Of a stretch of DNA of 64,000 bases, positions 41,683 through 51,549 are shown piece by piece. The stretch covers positions 3,348,001 through 3,412,000 of the forward strand of contig NZ_LT607412.1 in NCBI RefSeq assembly GCF_900091455.1, given 5' to 3'. A program made the translations under genes and the position numbers. Position 1 is the first letter of the stretch, and each line of letters begins with the position of its first letter. Under the pieces are notes generated by a model that did not search any database, had not been told where the DNA came from, and saw nothing but the letters and a program-made list of their open reading frames with translations. The DNA comes from Micromonospora coriariae (GTDB lineage Bacteria; Actinomycetota; Actinomycetes; Mycobacteriales; Micromonosporaceae).

Positions 41683-42238
41683 TCCGCTCCAGCGGGATGT
41701 CCATCTCCCACGGCTCCGGCACGAGAATGCCGTCAGTGAGTCGAGCCTGCTCGACGTAGACCTGCTTCGTCGCGTCGAGCTTGTGGGTGTGTACGACGAT
41801 GCCGGCCTCGGTCTCTATCCGCCAGAGGTAGGGGATGTCCGCCTCGGCGTAGAGGGCTGGCTTGAGTACCCGATCGATGCTGCGGGACCCTTCCGAGACG
41901 ATCTCAACCACCAGAAGAACCTGGTCCGGTAGATAGTGCGACGGATTCCGCTCTGCGGCGTCGAGGTAGGTGACCAGCAGATCAGGGATGAAGGAACGCT
42001 TCCGCGAGATGCGTACCTCGACACCCTGGGTGACGTCGAGGTCGCGTGGGCAGCTCTCCAGCAGGGCCGAGCCCAGCAGGAGCGCGATGGACTGATGGAG
42101 TCGCGTGGGGGAGGGCGACATGAGCAGGTTTCCGTCCAGGATCTCGGGGCGAGGACGGCCGTCGTTGGGCAGGGCGTCCAAGGCGTCGGTCGTCCACTCG
42201 CCCGGCGACGGAACGTCGTCGTGCAGCGCGGCGGTCAT
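41663..42238 (-). CDS. Uma2-family (DUF820) putative endonuclease
   Basis: A 191-residue protein of the PD-(D/E)XK Uma2 group, abundant in actinomycetes and cyanobacteria. It has [17 protein letters not shown] (conserved Glu/Asp and SP...H), FIPDLLVTY (PD), [10 protein letters not shown] (ExV) and a Lys in [21 protein letters not shown], the expected order of the nuclease core. It is usually a stand-alone gene that spreads horizontally. It is convergent with the SnoaL-like gene. Function in the cell is unknown. Confidence 0.88.
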   Translation of the reverse strand: MTAALHDDVPSPGEWTTDALDALPNDGRPRPEILDGNLLMSPSPTRLHQSIALLLGSALLESCPRDLDVTQGVEVRISRKRSFIPDLLVTYLDAAERNPSHYLPDQVLLVVEIVSEGSRSIDRVLKPALYAEADIPYLWRIETEAGIVVHTHKLDATKQVYVEQARLTDGILVPEPWEMDIPLERITPRAR

Positions 42239-42330
42239 CGACGGGTCCTTTCCGGTGCGTTCGTTCTCCCCGCGACCACGGTACCGCCGCAGACCCACGG
42301 GTGGTGGTCGCGCGCGCCGGGGCCACAGGG

Positions 42331-42336
42331 CAGGAT
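42331..42336 (+). promoter_or_regulatory. Leaderless-type -10 (CAGGAT) before nuoI
   Basis: CAGGAT sits seven bases before ATG 42344, the same arrangement as TAGGAT before nuoC; it favours this ATG over the in-frame ATG at 42335. Confidence 0.4.
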
Positions 42337-42343
42337 GGTCGAC

Positions 42344-42955
42344 ATGAGCGACCCCAGCGAGCACGGCGGCGCGGCCGGCGGCACCGAGAGCGGCCTCCCG
42401 GGCGCGGGTCTGGTGAAGGGGCTGGCGGTCACCCTCAAGACGATGACCAGCCGCTCGACCACCCAGCAGTACCCGGACGTCGCCCCCGAGCTGCCGCCCC
42501 GCTCGCGCGGCGTGATCGCGCTGTCCGAGGAGAACTGCACGGTCTGCATGCTGTGCGCCCGCGAGTGTCCGGACTGGTGCATCTACATCGACTCGCACAA
42601 GGAGGAGGTGGCGGTGCCCGGCGCCGCCCGCCCCCGCCAGCGCAACGTGCTCGACAAGTTCGACATCGACTTCTCGCTCTGCATGTACTGCGGCATCTGC
42701 ATCGAGGTCTGCCCGTTCGACGCGCTCTACTGGTCGCCCGAGTTCGAGTACGCCGAGTACGACATCAAGGACCTGCTGCACGACAAGGACCACCTGGGCC
42801 AGTGGATGGCCACAGTTCCGCCGCCGCCGGCGCACGACCCGAACGGCGAGCCGGCCAAGGAGGAGACCGCGGCCGCGCGCAAGGCGGCCGCCGCACGTCC
42901 GGCCCCGCCGGCGGTACGCCCCGAGCCCGGCGCCGACCCGGGTGCCGCGTCGTGA
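42344..42955 (+). CDS. nuoI: NADH-quinone oxidoreductase subunit I (2x[4Fe-4S] ferredoxin type)
   Basis: A 203-residue iron-sulfur subunit. Two CxxCxxCxxxCP sets bind clusters N6a and N6b: [12 protein letters not shown] (about 67-78) and [12 protein letters not shown] (about 107-118). The N-terminus contains the usual amphipathic segment ([20 protein letters not shown]). A C-terminal Ala/Pro-rich tail of about 40 residues is extra. The gene restarts the nuo run after the three-gene interruption and is followed by nuoJ after 40 bases. Confidence 0.92.
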   Translation: MSDPSEHGGAAGGTESGLPGAGLVKGLAVTLKTMTSRSTTQQYPDVAPELPPRSRGVIALSEENCTVCMLCARECPDWCIYIDSHKEEVAVPGAARPRQRNVLDKFDIDFSLCMYCGICIEVCPFDALYWSPEFEYAEYDIKDLLHDKDHLGQWMATVPPPPAHDPNGEPAKEETAAARKAAAARPAPPAVRPEPGADPGAAS

Positions 42956-42995
42956 CCGCGCGACAGTCGGCGCTCCCGGCCGGGAGGGCGGCCCG

Positions 42996-43559
42996 GTGAC
43001 CGGCGCGGACCTGCTGCTGCTCGCCCTCGGCGCGGTGGCTGTCGGTGCTGGCGTGCTGGTGGTGACCACGAAGCACCTGGTCCGGGCGGGGCTCTACCTG
43101 GTGGTCTGCCTGGGCGCGCTGGCCGGCGACTATCTCGTGCTCAGCGCCGAGCTGGTGGCCTGGGTGCAGGTGCTGATCTACGTGGGCGCGGTGGTGGTGC
43201 TGCTGCTGTTCGCGGTGATGCTGACCCGGGCGCCGATCGGCGCCTCCGACGACCTGGACCGGCCCGGCTGGCCGGCCGCGCTGATCGGCGGCGGCGCCGG
43301 GCTGGGGCTGACCGTCCTGCTGGTCGACGCCTACCGCTGGAGCACGGTGGCGCTGCCCGACGCGGGCACCGCCGAGCGGTTGGGGGAGCAGATCTTCGCC
43401 TCGTGGGTGCTGCCGTTCGAGGTGCTCTCCGTACTGCTGCTGTCGGCGCTGGTGGGCGCGGTGGTGCTGTCCCGGCCGGACATCGGCCGGTCCGGTGCGG
43501 GAGTGGACGGCACAGCGGCGCCGGACGGGGTGGACGTGACTTCCGGGGGGCGCCGGTGA
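42996..43559 (+). CDS. nuoJ: NADH-quinone oxidoreductase subunit J
   Basis: A 187-residue membrane subunit with five helices. HLVRAGLYLVVCLGALAGDYLVLSAELVAWVQVLIYVGAVVVLLLFAVML is the conserved core of NuoJ, including the pi-bulge helix region. GTG 42996 has GGGAGGGCGG upstream; starts at 42942 and 42953 are possible but would read into the nuoI end. Its stop region overlaps the GTG of nuoK. Confidence 0.9.
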   Translation: MTGADLLLLALGAVAVGAGVLVVTTKHLVRAGLYLVVCLGALAGDYLVLSAELVAWVQVLIYVGAVVVLLLFAVMLTRAPIGASDDLDRPGWPAALIGGGAGLGLTVLLVDAYRWSTVALPDAGTAERLGEQIFASWVLPFEVLSVLLLSALVGAVVLSRPDIGRSGAGVDGTAAPDGVDVTSGGRR

Positions 43560-43942
43560 GACCTGTCATCCCGTACGTCACCGCCGCGTTGCTGTTCGGC
43601 CTCGGCGTCTACGGCGTGCTGCGCCGGCGTAACGCGGTGCTGGTGCTGATGGCTGTGGAGTTGATGCTCAACGCGGTGAACCTGATCCTGGTCACCGCGG
43701 ACACCACCGCCCGATCCGCGCTGCCGCACTCCGGTCAGGTCTTCGCGCTCTTCGTCATCGTCCTCGCCGCCGCCGAGATCGGCGTGGGGTTGGCGATCGT
43801 CCTTCAGCTCTACCGGCTGCGCGCCAGCGTGGCGGTGGACGAGGTGCCGTTGACCGAACCCACCGAGTCGCCGCGGACCGCCGGTACGCCGGAGCCAGCC
43901 GCCGCCGGCACCGCCGGCCGGGACACGGAGGCGGGCCGGTGA
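43556..43942 (+). CDS. nuoK: NADH-quinone oxidoreductase subunit K
   Basis: A 128-residue three-helix subunit. It contains LFGLGVYGVLRRRNAVLVLMAVELMLNAVNLILV, in which the Glu in MAVELMLNAVNL is the conserved proton-channel residue, and AAAEIGVGLAIVLQLYR with the second conserved Glu. GTG 43556 overlaps the nuoJ stop (GTGA) and the end overlaps the GTG of nuoL. About 30 extra residues (TESPRTAGTPEP...) trail after the last helix. Confidence 0.93.
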   Translation: MRPVIPYVTAALLFGLGVYGVLRRRNAVLVLMAVELMLNAVNLILVTADTTARSALPHSGQVFALFVIVLAAAEIGVGLAIVLQLYRLRASVAVDEVPLTEPTESPRTAGTPEPAAAGTAGRDTEAGR

Positions 43943-45876
43943 CCGGGATGCTGGGCGCTCTGCTGCCCGCCGTACCGCTGGTCGCCGGGCTCCTCGGCCT
44001 GCTGCTGCCGCCGGCCCCGCGTCACCCGAGCACAGGTGTGGGCGGCGACGACCGGGCCCGGCGGGTGGCCGTCGCGCTCGGGGTGACCGGCGCGGCCGGC
44101 GCGCTCGCGCTGGCCGTCGCACTCCTGGTCACGGTCGACCGGCCCCGGGAGACGTCGACCACCTGGGTCGACCTCGGTGGGCTGACGGTGACCCTCGGCG
44201 TGCGGCTGGACGGCGCCGCCGCGCTGGTCGCTGTGGCGGTCGCCGCGGTCGCCCTGGCCGTGCAGGTCTACTCGATCGGCTACCTGCGGCGGGGCCCACA
44301 CGACGACGTCGACGTCGACCACCGCTACCCGCCGTACGCCGCGCAGATCAGTCTCTTCACCGCCGCGATGCTGCTGGTGGTGGTCGCCGGCGACCTGATC
44401 ATGCTGCTGGTCGGCTGGGAGGTGATGGGCCTCTGCTCGTACCTGCTCATCGCCCATGACCGCCGGCTGCCCGGTGCGCCCGCCGCCGCGATGAAGGCGT
44501 TCCTGGTGACCCGGGTCGGCGACGTCGGGTTCCTGCTCGGCATCGCGCTACTGGGCGTGTCGACGGGCAGTTTCCGGATCGCCGACGTGCTCGCCCACGA
44601 CCACTCCACCGCGACCCTGACCGCGGCCGGTCTGCTGCTGCTGGCCGGGGTGGCCGGCAAGAGCGCGCAGTTCCCGCTGCACACCTGGCTGCCGGATGCG
44701 ATGGCCGGCCCGACGCCGATCTCGGCGCTGATCCACGCCGCGACGATGGTGGCCGCCGGGGTGTACGCGGTGACCCGCCTCTATCCGCTGTTCACGGCCG
44801 CGCCGGTGACGCTGACCGTGCTCGGGGTGATCGGGTCGATCACCCTGCTGCTCGGCGCGCTCGCCGCCACCGCGCAGGACGACATCAAGCGTGTGCTGGC
44901 CTGGTCGACGGTGTCCCAACTGGGCTACATGACCGGCGCGCTGGCGGTCGGCTCACCGTCGGCGGCGCTGTTCCACCTGTTGACCCATGCCGCGTTCAAG
45001 GCGCTGCTGTTCCTCGCCGCCGGCGCGGTGATCCACGCGGTGGGCACCACGCTGATGTCGGAGATGGGCGGGCTGCGCCGCAGCATGCCTGTGACCTTCT
45101 GGTGCACGGTGGTGGGCCTGGGCGCGCTGGCCGGGGTGCCGCCGTTGGCCGGCTTCTGGAGCAAGGACGGCGTGCTGACGGTCGCCGAGGCTGCTGCCCG
45201 TGAGGGCACCGGCCCGGCGCCGTCCTGGGTGGGTTGGCTGGTCTGGCTGGCCGGGCTGGCCGGCGTCGCGATCACCGCCTGGTACGCCGGCCGGCTGCTG
45301 CTGCGGACCTTCTTCGGGGCTCCCCGGCTGCCGCTGCTCCGGCCGCACGATCCGCCGGCGGTGCTGCGCTGGCCGGTGCTGCTCCTGGCTGTGCCGGCCG
45401 CGCTGCTCGGCCTGGCCGGGTTCGTCGGGGCGTTCGCCGACCGGCTGCGGTTCGCGACCGTGCCGGTGGCGGGCGCGGAGGACGGCCTGGTCCACCTCGG
45501 GCCGGGGCTGCTGCTGCCGCTCGCGCTGCTGCTGGTCGGCGCGGGGCTGGTGCTGCTGGGCTGGCGCCGGGATCCGGCCGCCGACCCGGCGGCCGCGCTG
45601 GGTCCGCTGCGCCCGGTCTTCGCCCGCGCGTTCCGGCTCGACGACGTCCAGCACGCCCTGGTGGTACGCCCCGTCCGCGCGCTGGCTCGGGCCGCGCGCA
45701 CCGGCGACGAGGTGGTCGTGGACGGCGCGGTCGAGGGCAGCGGCCGCGCGGCGTCCGGCCTGGGCGCCGGGCTCGCCGCCCTGCACCGGGCGGCACTGCC
45801 GCGGGCCGCCGCCGGAGTGCTGGCCGGCGCGCTGTTGATCGGGCTGGCCGCCGCGCTGATCGGAGGGTATCGGTGA
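43939..45876 (+). CDS. nuoL: NADH-quinone oxidoreductase subunit L
   Basis: A 645-residue antiporter-like subunit of the proton-pumping arm. It has LIMLLVGWEVMGLCSYLLI with the conserved Glu in helix 5, VGDVGFLLG, the broken-helix segment GKSAQFPLHTWLPDAMAGPTPISALIHAATMVAAGVY with the key Lys, and KRVLAWSTVSQLGYM. The long C-terminal lateral helix region is present, ending in Arg/Ala-rich helices. The GTG overlaps the nuoK end. Three tandem 59-bp repeats begin at its stop codon. Confidence 0.94.
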   Translation: MTGMLGALLPAVPLVAGLLGLLLPPAPRHPSTGVGGDDRARRVAVALGVTGAAGALALAVALLVTVDRPRETSTTWVDLGGLTVTLGVRLDGAAALVAVAVAAVALAVQVYSIGYLRRGPHDDVDVDHRYPPYAAQISLFTAAMLLVVVAGDLIMLLVGWEVMGLCSYLLIAHDRRLPGAPAAAMKAFLVTRVGDVGFLLGIALLGVSTGSFRIADVLAHDHSTATLTAAGLLLLAGVAGKSAQFPLHTWLPDAMAGPTPISALIHAATMVAAGVYAVTRLYPLFTAAPVTLTVLGVIGSITLLLGALAATAQDDIKRVLAWSTVSQLGYMTGALAVGSPSAALFHLLTHAAFKALLFLAAGAVIHAVGTTLMSEMGGLRRSMPVTFWCTVVGLGALAGVPPLAGFWSKDGVLTVAEAAAREGTGPAPSWVGWLVWLAGLAGVAITAWYAGRLLLRTFFGAPRLPLLRPHDPPAVLRWPVLLLAVPAALLGLAGFVGAFADRLRFATVPVAGAEDGLVHLGPGLLLPLALLLVGAGLVLLGWRRDPAADPAAALGPLRPVFARAFRLDDVQHALVVRPVRALARAARTGDEVVVDGAVEGSGRAASGLGAGLAALHRAALPRAAAGVLAGALLIGLAAALIGGYR

Positions 45877-46048
45877 GCGCGAGGAGTGAGCCGGTGTTGC
45901 GAGCCCCGCAGTCGCGAACAGAGGCGGTCCGGTGAGCGCGAGGAGTGAGCCGGTGTTGCGAGCCCCGCAGTCGCGAACAGAGGCGGTCCGGTGAGCGCGA
46001 GGAGTGAGCCGGTGTTGCGGGCCCCGCAGTCGCGAACAGAGGTCATTC
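45872..46048 (+). repeat. Three tandem 59-bp repeats between nuoL and nuoM
   Basis: Units start at 45872, 45931 and 45990, each beginning GGTGAGCGCGAGGAGTGAGC and containing AGCCCCGCAGTCGCGAACAG. Units 1 and 2 look identical; unit 3 differs in its last bases (GAGGTCATTCG) and in GCGGGC for GCGAGC. No open frame runs through all three, since 59 is not a multiple of three. The unit resembles a dispersed Micromonospora repeat. Confidence 0.93.
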
Positions 46049-46049
46049 G

Positions 46050-47558
46050 ATGAGTTTCGGGCAGGTGCTGCTGGTCGCCGTCCTGGCGCTGCCGGCGCTC
46101 GGCGCGGTCGCGGTGGCGGCGACACCGCGGGACCGGGCGGCCCGGCTGGTCGGTACGGTCGCGGCGGCGTTGACCCTGCTGGCCGCGGTGCCACTGGTGC
46201 TCGGCGGCCGGAGCTGGTTCGCCTGGTCGGCCGGGGCACCGGCGGTGCGGCCCTGGCACCAGCTGGACCTGCCCTGGGTGCCCGGCCTGGATCTGCGTTT
46301 CCACCTCGGCGTCGACGGCATCTCCTGGCCGCTGGTCGTGCTGACCGCGCTGCTCACGCTGCTGTGCTGCGGGTACACGCTGTGGCGGGCGCCGGCCGGC
46401 GGCAGTGGCCGGGCGCTGGTCGCGTTGCTGCTGGTGGTCGAGGTGGGCATCCTGGGCACCTTCCTCGCCCTGGACCTGGTGCTGTTCTTCCTCTTCTTCG
46501 AGGTCGTCCTGCTGCCGATGTACGCGATCATCGCCGGCTGGGGCGGCGCGGACCGGCGTCGGGCGGCCCGCAAGTTCGCGCTCTACACCCTGCTCGGCTC
46601 GGTGCTGCTGCTGGTCGGCGTGTACGTCGTGGTCGCCGCCGCGGGCACCGCCGACGTGGTGGCGCTGACCGGTGGCGGCGGGTTGTCCCGGGGCACCCAA
46701 CTCGCCGCGTTCACCCTGCTCGCGCTCGCCTTCGCGGTGAAGAGCCCACTCTGGCCGCTGCACTCCTGGTTGCCCGACGCGCACACCCAGGCACCCACGG
46801 TGGGCAGTGTCGTGCTGGCCGGGGTGCTGCTCAAGATGGGCACCTACGGCCTGATCCGGGTGGCGGTGGGGGTGGCGCCGGAGGGTGCCCGTTGGGCGGC
46901 GCCGGTGCTCGGCGTGCTGGCCGTCGCCGCGATCCTGATCGGCTCGCTGGTCTGCCTGGCCCAGGACGAGGTCAAGCGGCTGATCGCGTACTCCAGCGTC
47001 GGCCACATGGGCTTCGTGCTGCTGGGCGTCGCCACGCTGACCACCACCGGCATCCAGGCGGCGCTGATCGGCAACGTCGCGCACGGCGTGATCACCGGCC
47101 TGCTGTTCTTCCTGGCCGGCGCGTTGAAGGACCGTACCGGCACGGGCAGCCTGTCCGAGCTGTCCGGGCTGCGGGAGACCGCGCCGCGGCTGGCCGGTCT
47201 GCTCGCGTTCGCGGCTGTCGCGTCGCTCGGCCTGCCCGGTCTGGCCGGCTTCTGGGGGGAGGCGTTCGCGGTGATCGCGGCGATCCAGGTGGGCGGCCCG
47301 CTCTGGACCACCCTCGGTGTGCTGGCCGCGCTCGGCGGCGCGCTCACCGCCGCGTACTTCCTGCGGCTGCTGCGCCGCGTCACCCATGGCCGGCCGACGA
47401 CCGCCGTCGGCGGGGTCGGTCCCGCCCTGGCCGGGGCCGAGCTGACCGCGTGGGCGCCGCTGGTGCTGCTCGCCCTGGCCATCGGACTGGCCCCGGCGCT
47501 GGTCCTCGGGGTCGCCGAGGCCCCGGTCGACGCCCTGGTGGGGGTGGTCTTCCCATGA
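46050..47558 (+). CDS. nuoM: NADH-quinone oxidoreductase subunit M
   Basis: A 502-residue antiporter-like subunit. It has LDLVLFFLFFEVVLLPMYAIIAGWGG (helix with the conserved Glu), AFTLLALAFAVKSPLWPLHSWLPDAHTQAPTVGSVVLAGVLLKMGTYGLIR, with catalytic Lys residues and the broken helix, and KRLIAYSSVGHMGFVLLG. The ATG follows directly after the third 59-bp repeat, so its ribosome-binding region is supplied by repeat DNA. The stop overlaps the ATG of nuoN. Confidence 0.94.
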   Translation: MSFGQVLLVAVLALPALGAVAVAATPRDRAARLVGTVAAALTLLAAVPLVLGGRSWFAWSAGAPAVRPWHQLDLPWVPGLDLRFHLGVDGISWPLVVLTALLTLLCCGYTLWRAPAGGSGRALVALLLVVEVGILGTFLALDLVLFFLFFEVVLLPMYAIIAGWGGADRRRAARKFALYTLLGSVLLLVGVYVVVAAAGTADVVALTGGGGLSRGTQLAAFTLLALAFAVKSPLWPLHSWLPDAHTQAPTVGSVVLAGVLLKMGTYGLIRVAVGVAPEGARWAAPVLGVLAVAAILIGSLVCLAQDEVKRLIAYSSVGHMGFVLLGVATLTTTGIQAALIGNVAHGVITGLLFFLAGALKDRTGTGSLSELSGLRETAPRLAGLLAFAAVASLGLPGLAGFWGEAFAVIAAIQVGGPLWTTLGVLAALGGALTAAYFLRLLRRVTHGRPTTAVGGVGPALAGAELTAWAPLVLLALAIGLAPALVLGVAEAPVDALVGVVFP

Positions 47559-49045
47559 ACACGGTGCAGAGCGTGGACAGCACGGCGTTGCTGCCGGCCT
47601 ACCTGGCGGCCGGTACGGCCGTGCTCGTGCTGGTCACCGACCTGCTGCTGGCCCGGCCGCGGGCCACGGTCGTGGTGGCCGCGCTCGGCGCGCTCGGCAC
47701 CGCCGTCGGTGCCGCCCTGGTCGGGGCGGGTGGGGAGCGGCGGACGTTCTGCGTCGGCGTCGACTGCTCCTGGATCTTCGGCGGCCGGGCCGCCCTGGTC
47801 GGCGCTGTGGTGGCGCTGCTCACCCTGGGCGTGCTCGGCTTGTCCGTGCCGGCGCTGCGGGCCGGGCGGTCACCGGTGGGGGAGTACTGCTTCCTGCTCG
47901 CCTGCTCGATGACCGGCGGCGTGGTGCTCGGCGCGGCCGGTGACCTGATCACCCTGATCGTCGCCCTGGAGACGCTGACCCTGCCGCTGTACGTGCTGGT
48001 CGGCCTGCGCCGGGGGAGTCTGGCCAGCGCCGAAGCGGCGGTCACCTTCTTCGTGGTCAGTGTGGTGGCCACCACGGTCGCCCTGCTCGGCGCCGCGCTG
48101 CTGTACGCGGTGACCGGCTCGCTGCACCTGGACCGGCTGGGCACGCTGCTCGCCGAGCGGCCGGAGCTGCGGGACCTGCCGCTGACCACCGCCGCGGTGG
48201 CGCTGCTGCTGCTCGGGCTGGCCTTCAAGGTGGCGGCGGTGCCATTCCACGCCTGGGCGCCGGCAACCTACGACGGCGCACCGCTGCCGGTGGCCGCGTA
48301 CCTGTCCACGGCGTCGAAGGTCGGCGGGGTGGTCGCGTTGCTCGCAGTTGTGCAGCGGGCGCTGCCGGCCGACCAGACCGGTCCGGTGCTGGCCCTGCTC
48401 GCGGTGCTCACCATGACCGTCGGCAACCTCGTCGCCCTGCGCCAGCGGCGTACCGTCCGGCTGCTCGCCTGGTCCTCGGTCGCGCAGGCCGGGTACATTC
48501 TCGCCCCGCTGGGCGCGTTGGCGCTGGCCGCCGGCCGTACGGGCGAGGCACGGGATGCCGCGTACGCGGCCGCGGTCGCGTACACCGTCTTCTTCGTGGT
48601 CCTGGAACTGGCCGCGTTCGCCGGGGTGATCGCGCTGCGCCCGACGGGTGCGGACGGCGGCACCCTGGACGACCTGCGCGGTGCGGCCCGCCGGCACCCG
48701 TGGCGGGGTGCGGCGCTCGGTCTCGCACTGGTCGGCCTGGCCGGTCTGCCGCCCGGGTTGGCCGGGTTGTTCGCGAAGGTGACCGTGGTCCGGGCGCTGC
48801 TGGACGGTGGCGCCGGGTGGCTGGCGCTGGTGGTGGCGGTGAACGCGGTGATCGGGCTGGCCTACTACCTGCGCATGACCGCCGCCCTGTGGGCGCCGAC
48901 GGCGACGCCGGGCGTGGCGGTTTCCGGCGGCGCGGTGGCCGTACCTCTGGTGGGTGTGGTGGCGGCGGTGCTCGCGGTGGCCACGGTGGCCGCGGTGGTG
49001 CTGGGGGTCGCGCCGCAGTTGGTGCTCGACCTCGCCGGCCGCTGA
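47555..49045 (+). CDS. nuoN: NADH-quinone oxidoreductase subunit N
   Basis: A 496-residue antiporter-like subunit. It has DLITLIVALETLTLPLYVLVGLRRGSLASAEAAVTFFVV (conserved Glu), GLAFKVAAVPFHAWAPATYDGAPLPVAAYLSTASKVGGVVALL (broken helix and Lys), and RTVRLLAWSSVAQAGYIL. ATG 47555 overlaps the nuoM stop (ATGA); codons upstream in this frame are a shadow. It is the last gene of the nuo cluster. Confidence 0.93.
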   Translation: MNTVQSVDSTALLPAYLAAGTAVLVLVTDLLLARPRATVVVAALGALGTAVGAALVGAGGERRTFCVGVDCSWIFGGRAALVGAVVALLTLGVLGLSVPALRAGRSPVGEYCFLLACSMTGGVVLGAAGDLITLIVALETLTLPLYVLVGLRRGSLASAEAAVTFFVVSVVATTVALLGAALLYAVTGSLHLDRLGTLLAERPELRDLPLTTAAVALLLLGLAFKVAAVPFHAWAPATYDGAPLPVAAYLSTASKVGGVVALLAVVQRALPADQTGPVLALLAVLTMTVGNLVALRQRRTVRLLAWSSVAQAGYILAPLGALALAAGRTGEARDAAYAAAVAYTVFFVVLELAAFAGVIALRPTGADGGTLDDLRGAARRHPWRGAALGLALVGLAGLPPGLAGLFAKVTVVRALLDGGAGWLALVVAVNAVIGLAYYLRMTAALWAPTATPGVAVSGGAVAVPLVGVVAAVLAVATVAAVVLGVAPQLVLDLAGR

Positions 49046-49158
49046 TCGCACCGGGGCAGGTCTCAGTGAACTCTCAGCGTTGAGACGGATGGTTGGCGGG
49101 TACCGGGTTGTTGCACCGGTCAGCGGATCCCGGCGATCCGTGCACCGAAGGAGAGATC

Positions 49159-50034
49159 GTGCACCACAACCGTCTGAAGACCGCCGCGCTGCTCGGCCTG
49201 CTCACCGCCCTGATCCTGGCGGTCGGCTACGGGTTCGGCGGCAGTGGCGGCCTGGTCATCGCCGTCCTCGTGTCTCTGGTCATGAACGGCATTTCCTACT
49301 TCTACTCCGACAAGCTCGCACTGCGCTCGATGCGGGCACAACCGGTCAGTGAGGCGGAGTTTCCCGAGCTGTACCGGATGGTGCGGGAACTGGCGGCCGA
49401 GGCCCGGCAGCCGATGCCGCGGCTCTACGTCAGCCCGACCGCGCAGCCCAACGCGTTCGCCACGGGTCGTAACCCGCAGCACGCGGCGGTCTGTGTGACC
49501 CAGGGCATCACCGAGATCCTCGACTACCGCGAGCTGCGCGGTGTGATCGGGCACGAACTGTCGCACGTCTACAACCGCGACATCCTGATCTCCAGCGTGG
49601 CGGCCGGTCTGGCCGGCATCATCACCTTCCTGGCGAACATCGCGTTCTTCATCCCGCTGGGCGGTGGCGACGACGAGGACCGGCCGAACCCGGCCGTGCT
49701 GCTGCTGACTCTGATCCTGGGGCCGATCGCGGCCACCGTGATCCAGTTGGCGATCAGCCGGAGCCGCGAGTTCCAGGCGGACTCCTCGGGCGCGGAGCTG
49801 AGTCGTGACCCGCTGGCCCTGGCCAGCGCACTTCGCAAGATCGATGCGGTGGCCCGGCGCCGGCCGTTGCCGGCACAGGGCCAGCTCACCAGCACCGCGC
49901 ACCTCATGATCGCGAACCCGTTCCGGGGCGGTGGCGTGGCCGCGCTGTTCTCCACCCACCCGAAGATGGAGGACCGGGTCGCCCGGCTGGAGCAGATGGC
50001 CGCCAACTCGGGGCCTGTGCAGTTCCAGCGCTGA
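49159..50034 (+). CDS. htpX: M48-family membrane zinc metalloprotease HtpX
   Basis: A 291-residue membrane protease that degrades misfolded membrane proteins. Two N-terminal helices (about 8-50) and two central ones (about 150-200) flank the active site: [10 protein letters not shown] near 136 (HExxH) and the third ligand Glu in [16 protein letters not shown] near 205. The GTG at 49159 is preceded by AAGGAGAG at good spacing; a longer start at 49093 lacks one. It begins 113 bases after nuoN. Confidence 0.93.
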   Translation: MHHNRLKTAALLGLLTALILAVGYGFGGSGGLVIAVLVSLVMNGISYFYSDKLALRSMRAQPVSEAEFPELYRMVRELAAEARQPMPRLYVSPTAQPNAFATGRNPQHAAVCVTQGITEILDYRELRGVIGHELSHVYNRDILISSVAAGLAGIITFLANIAFFIPLGGGDDEDRPNPAVLLLTLILGPIAATVIQLAISRSREFQADSSGAELSRDPLALASALRKIDAVARRRPLPAQGQLTSTAHLMIANPFRGGGVAALFSTHPKMEDRVARLEQMAANSGPVQFQR

Positions 50035-50176
50035 CCCGCTGATCTCAGCCTCCGCCCGCACCCGTACCGGGTGCGGGCGGAGTGCTGTGTCGGCCGCGAT
50101 ATCCGATACCTCTCACCGACCGGCCGGCGTTAGGGTCGTAACGGTTTACGCTCATTACATTCTCGGGAGGTTCACG

Positions 50177-51436
50177 GTGGCCGCACTGCGCCAGTACCTG
50201 GGTGTCTGGCGGATCCCCGGCGCGCCCATGCTGCTGGTCACCGGCATCATCGGGCGGCTCGGGATCGGCATGACCCCGCTGGCGCTGCTGCTGGTGGTCG
50301 AGCAGGTGACCGGGCGGTACGCGCTGGCCGCGGTGGCCGGCGGGATCTACGCCGTCGCCGGTGCCGCGCTCAGCCCGGTGGCCGGGCGCATCGCCGACCG
50401 TATCGGCCCGAGCCCCGTCCTGCTGGTCACCGCCGTGGCCCACCCGCTGGCGCTCGTCGGGCTGCTGCTGGCCAGCCGGTCGGGCGCCAACGCACTGGCC
50501 ACCATCTACGTGGCCGCCGGCATCGCCGGCGCGACCTACCCACCGCTCTCGGCCGCCATCCGCGGCGCGTGGAACGACCTGACCGGTCCCGGTTCCGGCC
50601 GGTACCCCCTGCGCAACACGGCGCTGGCCGCGGAGACCACGCTGTTCGAGATCGTGTTCGTGCTGGGCCCGCTGCTCGTCGCCGGATTCGTGCTCGTCGC
50701 CGACGCGGCGGCCGCGCTGATCGGAGCGGCCGTCGTCACCCTGGTCGGCACCACCGCCGTGGCCCTCGGCCGGGTGATGCGCGGCTGGCGCCCGCATCCG
50801 CGCGAGCACCACGCCCGGGGGCTCGGCCCGCTGCGCGTCGCCGGTTTCCCGGCCCTGCTGGTCTGCGTCGCCGGCATCGGCATCGCGTTCGGTGCCGCCG
50901 GCGTGATCGTCCCGGCGTACGCCAGCGGCCACACCACAAACGACCCGGAGAGCCTGGCCGGGATCCTGCTGGCGGTCTGGGGGATCGGCAGCGCCGCCGG
51001 CGGGCTCTGGTTCGGTGTCCGTCGGCCGTCGCCGAACATGACCCGCCAGTTCGCCATGCTGCTCGCCGCGCTCGCCGGCACCTTCGTGGTGTTCGCGGTC
51101 ATGCCCACGCCGCTGGCGCTGGGCGTCGCGTTGGTCGTCGGCGGGGCCACCATCGCCCCCGCGCTGACCCTGGAGAACACCCTGGTCGGCCGGATCGCCC
51201 CGGTGAGCATGCTGAACGAGGCGTACACCTGGGTGGTCACCGTCGCGGTGGCGGCGAACGCCGCCGGCGGCGCGGTCGCCGGCCTGATCGTGGATCAAGC
51301 CGGCGGCGTGCCGTGGGCGTTCATCTTCGCCGGGGCTGCGGTCGCCGTCGCGGCCGCGGTCGCCGCATGGCCCGCCGGGCCCATCGCCCGCGCGGAAACC
51401 TCGACGGTACGCACCGAAGAGCCGGTCGCCGCCTGA
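50177..51436 (+). CDS. MFS transporter
   Basis: A 419-residue transporter with about twelve helices. [27 protein letters not shown] is the conserved cytoplasmic loop between helices 2 and 3. [37 protein letters not shown] near the end is typical of an actinobacterial efflux subfamily. GTG 50177 follows GGGAGG; longer starts run into htpX. No regulator or substrate gene is adjacent on the same strand, but a MerR gene is convergent with it. Confidence 0.88.
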   Translation: MAALRQYLGVWRIPGAPMLLVTGIIGRLGIGMTPLALLLVVEQVTGRYALAAVAGGIYAVAGAALSPVAGRIADRIGPSPVLLVTAVAHPLALVGLLLASRSGANALATIYVAAGIAGATYPPLSAAIRGAWNDLTGPGSGRYPLRNTALAAETTLFEIVFVLGPLLVAGFVLVADAAAALIGAAVVTLVGTTAVALGRVMRGWRPHPREHHARGLGPLRVAGFPALLVCVAGIGIAFGAAGVIVPAYASGHTTNDPESLAGILLAVWGIGSAAGGLWFGVRRPSPNMTRQFAMLLAALAGTFVVFAVMPTPLALGVALVVGGATIAPALTLENTLVGRIAPVSMLNEAYTWVVTVAVAANAAGGAVAGLIVDQAGGVPWAFIFAGAAVAVAAAVAAWPAGPIARAETSTVRTEEPVAA

Positions 51437-51549
51437 CCCAACGCCCGCGTCGCGCGTGATCAACTCGGCTTCGGTGATGTCGTGGTTTCCCGCTGCCCGG
51501 GATGCCCCCACACCCAGGAACCCGAGTCGATCTCCAGTCCAGCAGCCGC

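Noticed and set aside
45872..46048. Triple 59-bp repeat as a CRISPR array
   Set aside because: The units are contiguous with no unique spacers, and no cas gene is near.
44925..47387. An 820-codon open frame on the minus strand opposite nuoL and nuoM
   Set aside because: It is a shadow of the nuo genes with Gln/Arg/Gly-rich text. It also carries the reverse translation of the 59-bp repeats.
46004..47554. Long upstream extension of the nuoN frame
   Set aside because: It is the +1 shadow of nuoM; NuoN homology begins only at the ATG at 47555, which overlaps the nuoM stop.
49060..49086. GTCTCA...TGAGAC inverted repeat after nuoN as a terminator
   Set aside because: The stem is only six base pairs with a long loop and no T tract.
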